NCBI GenBank assembly: GCA_013003145.1
Contig: JABDLH010000032.1
Span: 1-8,875 of the forward strand
Length of the DNA: 8,875 nt
Origin: Flavobacteriaceae bacterium
GTDB taxonomy: Bacteria; Bacteroidota; Bacteroidia; Flavobacteriales; Flavobacteriaceae
Direction of reading: 5' to 3'
Shown: positions 5,942 to 8,875 of the stretch, piece by piece
Layout: every line of letters begins with the position of its first letter
Numbering within the stretch: position 1 is the first letter of the stretch
The notes under the pieces: model-generated
The model's input: only the letters and a program-made list of their open reading frames with translations
Databases searched by the model: none
Told to the model about the DNA's origin: nothing
Translations under genes and position numbers: made by a program

Positions 5942-8875
5942 TCATCGACTTATATATAGCCAACCTGTTCTGTCCGGTGTTTTTCCATCACCTAAACTCA
6001 GGATGTAAAAATAAGTGCCTGTGCTCAATTCCTTTTCTGGGTCATAACTTGATTTAGACTTATTAATACCTCTCCAGCTGTTATCGTACCCGGGTTCATC
6101 AAAGACCTTAGAACCCCAGCGGTCAAAGACCTGCAAGCGACTGTTAGGGTATTCTTCTATGCATTCTATATACAGCACGTCATTTAGTCCGTCGTCATTA
6201 GGGGAAAACTCGTTGTAGACCACGAGGCAGTCCTCTTTAAAATTAATGATAGCGGTATCCGTGTCCTGCCCGCCCTCATCGATCAACTGGTCGGAATAGG
6301 TTATCTGGGCGATATTCTCATAATCCCCTCCATCGGTTACTTTAACGATCATGGTCAGGGTAGCGCTCAGCCCGGGTCCTAACATGGGAACAGACCAGGA
6401 AGAGCCTTCAAAATACCCAATACTGGCAATGACTGATTCCAGGGCATAGCCGGATGGCAATTCGTCTTGTACCACAATATTCGTAGCCTCCCGATCACCG
6501 GTATTGCTGAGCGTAATGGTAAAGGTCACGGAATCCCCTATACGGACCTCGGTGGTCTCTACTTCTTTGGTCAGCACTAATCTCGCCATGGGCACAGTCA
6601 ATTCAACGCCGTCTTCATCATCCTGGTCCTGGTCCCCGTCATCGTTCCCGGGTTGAGAATCAGGGTCAGCCTGGTCTGTTGCTGCGATTTCGGCAATATT
6701 CCTGTACTCCCCGGCAAGGCCCGTGGAAGGCAATATCCTGACTTCATAAGAAAGGCTATTAGTGCCAACCGGAATTTCCGGGATATGCCATTGGATAAGA
6801 TTATCACTTATGTCCGCTCCTGGCGCAGAAACAAGTTCAAATCCCGGGGGCAGCTGGTCGATCAGTAAGACGTTGGTAGCGCTATCCGGCCCGTAGTTGG
6901 TTATGTTTAATGTAAATATGACAATATCATCTACGTTTGGAGCTATTTCATTTACTTGTTTTTCCAATTCAAGGTCTGCCATAGGCCTTACAGTATTGAT
7001 CCCGGAAGTAGCAGAATTGTCTGATGGAGCTGTATCCGCCTGGTCCAATCCTATGATACTAACCGAATTGCTGTACGGACCTGTAGGGTTAACCATGGCT
7101 TCTACACTTAATGTTGCCGATTCACCATTGGGTAACTCCGGTATATTCCATAGTGAGGTCTCCCGGGAATAGTCTCCTGTAGTGGCGGTGGCCCTAAGCA
7201 GCTCATAGCCCGCCGGGATATTTTCTGAAATACTTATTCCTGTGGCCGAGTAAGGCCCCTGGTTACGAACAATTATAGTAAATACAACAAGCTCACCTGT
7301 GGCAGCTTCGTTCTTGTCTATAGTTTTAGTTAATGCAAGTTCGGCTGTCGGGGTAGGAATTGTGAATTGAGCCTCATCGTCTTCACTCTGGTCCCCATCA
7401 TCGTTTTTGGGGTCAGAATCAGGATCCTGCTGATCCAACGCGGTCACCTGTACCATATTCCGGTATTCACCCTCGGTACCACTGGGAGGATTGACCCGAA
7501 CTGTATAATTTATTTCATGTTGTCCTACTGCAACTTCGGCTAAGGACCATTCTATTTTATTGCCGGTAATTTTCCCATTATTTGCTGCGGAAATTGGCGT
7601 GAAACCAATTGGTATATTATCGAGTATACTAACGTTGGTGGCTTTATCCGGCCCATGGTTAGTGACCGTTAAGGTAAAGGTGATTTCATCACCGACATTA
7701 GGGGTGGTATTATCCGAAGATTTATCCAGTTCCAGGTCTGCCAGGGCGTTAACTTCAATGGTTATACTATCGGTATTTGCACAACCGCCTGCCCCGGTAC
7801 CCGTAACGGTAAAGGTGGTGGTGGCAAATAACTGGACAGGCTCACCATCCATGATACCCTGGTCCCAGGTATAACTCTCGGCCCCGGTTCCTGTCAGGGT
7901 AACAAAATCCCCGGAACTTATAGATAACGAGGACGCATTCGCCTTCACTTCCGGGCCTGGTTGCAGGCTGAGGGTGGCAGGATTAGAATTGATATCACAG
8001 ACGAATGAAGCTCCGGACATTAGGGCCCTGAAACTTTTTCCGTTCAAACTTAAAGGGGCGTTTAGTATCTGTAAACTGTCCGTATCTGTACCCTGGTAGA
8101 TCGTATCGTCTACCAAATTAGTCCATGCGTCGCCATCAAAGACCTGCCACTGGTATTGGGTCGCTTGATCCGCTTCAACCCTAAAGATCACATCATCTCC
8201 TTTACAGCGTATTTGGTTTTCTGGATGACGCGTTATGGTCGGTGCCGTGGCTTCACGGAAATCATAAATTCCATTAGCGTCATTATCCATGGGTAGTCGG
8301 TAAGGGGCAAAGCGCACTGTACCATCTGTATTGATCAAGGGGGGTGATCCGGTACCGTAAAAGGGATTGTCTCCCCCGTCTGCATCGGCTTTAAAATGCG
8401 CCTCGTTAGCATCACTGCAACCATCCGAATCGCTGTCGTTCTCCAGGTAATCCTTTAAGCCGCCAACATCAGAATCGCTCAGGGTATAATTAAGAATCCC
8501 GGAATCGTTAGTAGTCTCCACGGTATCGGCCATCCCGTTATCACCGAAGGGACCGTTCAGGATTCCCCGGGTGTGATTCTCGCCGTGCCCGCCTTCAACC
8601 GCATCGTATATACCGTCATTATCACTGTCCAGGTCCAGGTGGTTGGGCACCCCATCAAAGTCGGCATCCATCATATAGCGGACCGGGTTAATGTAGTTGG
8701 TCACACATAAGAATTCTATATGGTGTAACCTGCGTAAAGACTTAGCGCCTGCGACTCGCGCCATGGCACCAACCCTGATGGTCATCTCAGATTTGGAGGT
8801 GTAATGAACTCCAAAATTAGCTTGGGGGTTTGCATTACTGGCTCCATTATAAGTGACCGTACCGGAGGTGCCCAC
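5942..8875 (-). CDS. T9SS type B cargo with TSP3-like, Ig-like and four DUF11 domains, 5' end missing
   Basis: 977 codons are visible and the frame is open through the right edge; the GTG there is an internal valine, so the start and signal peptide are outside. Order in the visible part: unassigned beta-rich start (1-66), acidic TSP3-like segment (about 67-205; DADFDGVPNHLDLDSDNDGI), Ig-like domain (about 210-306, Cys224 and Cys293 a likely disulfide), PKD/Ig-like domain (about 307-375), four DUF11-type domains (from 379, 511, 633 and 764), and a gliding-motility-type C-terminal domain (about 882-977; FSPNDDGLNDVLYIE, LQVFDRWGSKVF, STGTYFYILSLGDGKTPDRT, ending GWLYISR). That last domain is the type B T9SS sorting signal. 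DUF11 and Ig modules act as stalks or adhesion modules in surface proteins, so a surface or released adhesin is likely; no enzyme domain is visible. It is the first visible gene of the locus, followed after 25 bases by the PorP/SprF-like gene. Confidence 0.92.
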   Translation of the reverse strand: MGTSGTVTYNGASNANPQANFGVHYTSKSEMTIRVGAMARVAGAKSLRRLHHIEFLCVTNYINPVRYMMDADFDGVPNHLDLDSDNDGIYDAVEGGHGENHTRGILNGPFGDNGMADTVETTNDSGILNYTLSDSDVGGLKDYLENDSDSDGCSDANEAHFKADADGGDNPFYGTGSPPLINTDGTVRFAPYRLPMDNDANGIYDFREATAPTITRHPENQIRCKGDDVIFRVEADQATQYQWQVFDGDAWTNLVDDTIYQGTDTDSLQILNAPLSLNGKSFRALMSGASFVCDINSNPATLSLQPGPEVKANASSLSISSGDFVTLTGTGAESYTWDQGIMDGEPVQLFATTTFTVTGTGAGGCANTDSITIEVNALADLELDKSSDNTTPNVGDEITFTLTVTNHGPDKATNVSILDNIPIGFTPISAANNGKITGNKIEWSLAEVAVGQHEINYTVRVNPPSGTEGEYRNMVQVTALDQQDPDSDPKNDDGDQSEDDEAQFTIPTPTAELALTKTIDKNEAATGELVVFTIIVRNQGPYSATGISISENIPAGYELLRATATTGDYSRETSLWNIPELPNGESATLSVEAMVNPTGPYSNSVSIIGLDQADTAPSDNSATSGINTVRPMADLELEKQVNEIAPNVDDIVIFTLNITNYGPDSATNVLLIDQLPPGFELVSAPGADISDNLIQWHIPEIPVGTNSLSYEVRILPSTGLAGEYRNIAEIAATDQADPDSQPGNDDGDQDQDDEDGVELTVPMARLVLTKEVETTEVRIGDSVTFTITLSNTGDREATNIVVQDELPSGYALESVIASIGYFEGSSWSVPMLGPGLSATLTMIVKVTDGGDYENIAQITYSDQLIDEGGQDTDTAIINFKEDCLVVYNEFSPNDDGLNDVLYIECIEEYPNSRLQVFDRWGSKVFDEPGYDNSWRGINKSKSSYDPEKELSTGTYFYILSLGDGKTPDRTGWLYISR
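5945..6232 (-). other. Type B T9SS C-terminal sorting domain (gliding-motility CTD)
   Basis: Encodes about the last 96 residues of the cargo. The visible signature is YNEFSPNDDGLNDV, then YPNSRLQVFDRWGSKVFDE, a Trp in a short SWRG motif, STGTYFYILSLGDG and the terminal GWLYISR. This is the pattern of the CHU_C / gliding-motility-associated C-terminal family. It directs a protein already exported by Sec through the type IX translocon. Proteins of this type usually depend on a SprF-like partner, which is the next gene. Confidence 0.93.
6233..6979 (-). repeat. Second A-B unit of the duplicated DUF11 pair
   Basis: Codes for residues about 633-881 of the cargo: an A-type DUF11 domain (ADLELEK, PNVDDIVIFTLNITNYGPDS, EYRNIAEIAATDQADPDS) with an acidic tail, then a B-type domain (ARLVLTK, ELPSGYALE, SSWSVPMLGPG). 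It matches the upstream unit in order and length (offset 254 residues for A, 253 for B). The similarity is clear in protein and only patchy in DNA, so the duplication is not recent. Confidence 0.75.
6980..7741 (-). repeat. First A-B unit of the duplicated DUF11 pair
   Basis: Codes for residues about 379-632 of the cargo: an A-type DUF11 domain (ADLELDK, PNVGDEITFTLTVTNHGPDK, EYRNMVQVTALDQQDPDS) with an acidic tail (NDDGDQSEDDE), then a B-type domain (AELALTK, NIPAGYELL, TSLWNIPELPNG). A1 resembles A2, and B1 resembles B2, more than A resembles B, which points to copying of the two-domain unit. Confidence 0.75.
8261..8677 (-). other. TSP3-like acidic, probably calcium-binding segment of the cargo
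   Basis: Codes for residues about 67-205. It holds spaced acidic motifs: DADFDG, DLDSDNDGIYD, ENDSDSDGCSDANE, DADGGDN and DNDANGIYDFRE. These look like thrombospondin type 3 calcium-binding motifs. The blocks between them (around GHGENHTRGILNGPFGDNGM) recall a cassette found again and again in flavobacterial T9SS cargo before an Ig-like domain. Calcium binding is inferred from the motifs. Confidence 0.75.

Noticed and set aside
6233..7741. The DUF11 repeat region as a CRISPR or recent tandem repeat
   Set aside because: The similarity is at protein level over about 760-base units in one open frame, with DNA identity only in short patches; there are no short regular repeats with spacers.
7560..7874. 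A 104-codon + strand frame rich in V, S and P
   Set aside because: It is the reverse-strand image of Thr/Val-rich DUF11 and PKD-like coding sequence, not a gene.
8873..8875. GTG at the right edge as start codon of the cargo gene
   Set aside because: There is no signal peptide after it, and a T9SS cargo needs one; the frame simply runs off the window.

Overview
The window looks like chromosome of a member of the Bacteroidota, most likely family Flavobacteriaceae. The main support is a type IX secretion (T9SS) cargo with a type B / gliding-motility C-terminal domain, followed by a PorP/SprF-family gene and an OmpA-family gene with a PD40-type propeller. A DUF4837-type lipoprotein, a short flavobacterial-type membrane protein and the lack of clear Shine-Dalgarno sequences (starts sit behind A/T-rich leaders) agree with this. 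I cannot name a genus.

Layout. The left part (1-1652) is read on the + strand: the 3' end of an MltD-like, LysM-containing murein transglycosylase, then 13 bases later a DUF4837-like lipoprotein. A strong hairpin terminator at about 1722-1748, probably working in both directions, closes this pair. Everything to its right is on the - strand. A small 55-residue membrane protein gene (1764-1931) has a unique possible start codon. Next come a 220-base non-coding stretch with a 9-bp direct repeat and a clear - strand terminator (2078-2105), then the three-gene - strand locus that fills the rest of the window.

That locus, in transcription order, is: (i) a very large secreted adhesin-like protein, cut by the right edge, with a TSP3-like acidic segment, an Ig-like domain, a PKD/Ig-like domain, four DUF11-type domains in an A-B-A-B order and a type B T9SS sorting domain; (ii) a PorP/SprF-family outer-membrane protein 25 bases downstream; (iii) after a 261-base gap, an 860-residue periplasmic protein with SPOR, TPR, PD40 propeller, carboxypeptidase-regulatory-like and OmpA C-terminal domains. 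From known T9SS biology, the PorP/SprF partner is expected to serve secretion or surface attachment of the type B cargo, while the OmpA-family protein would link the outer-membrane assembly to peptidoglycan. The locus terminator lies right after gene (iii).

No CRISPR array, tRNA, rRNA, insertion sequence or phage gene was seen. The main points of interest are the SPOR + OmpA double peptidoglycan-binding architecture beside a cargo/PorP pair, the two-domain internal duplication in the cargo, the small membrane protein, and possible regulatory repeats upstream of it. I do not see evidence for a wholly new class of system; the three-gene locus is best viewed as a variant of a known T9SS cargo module.
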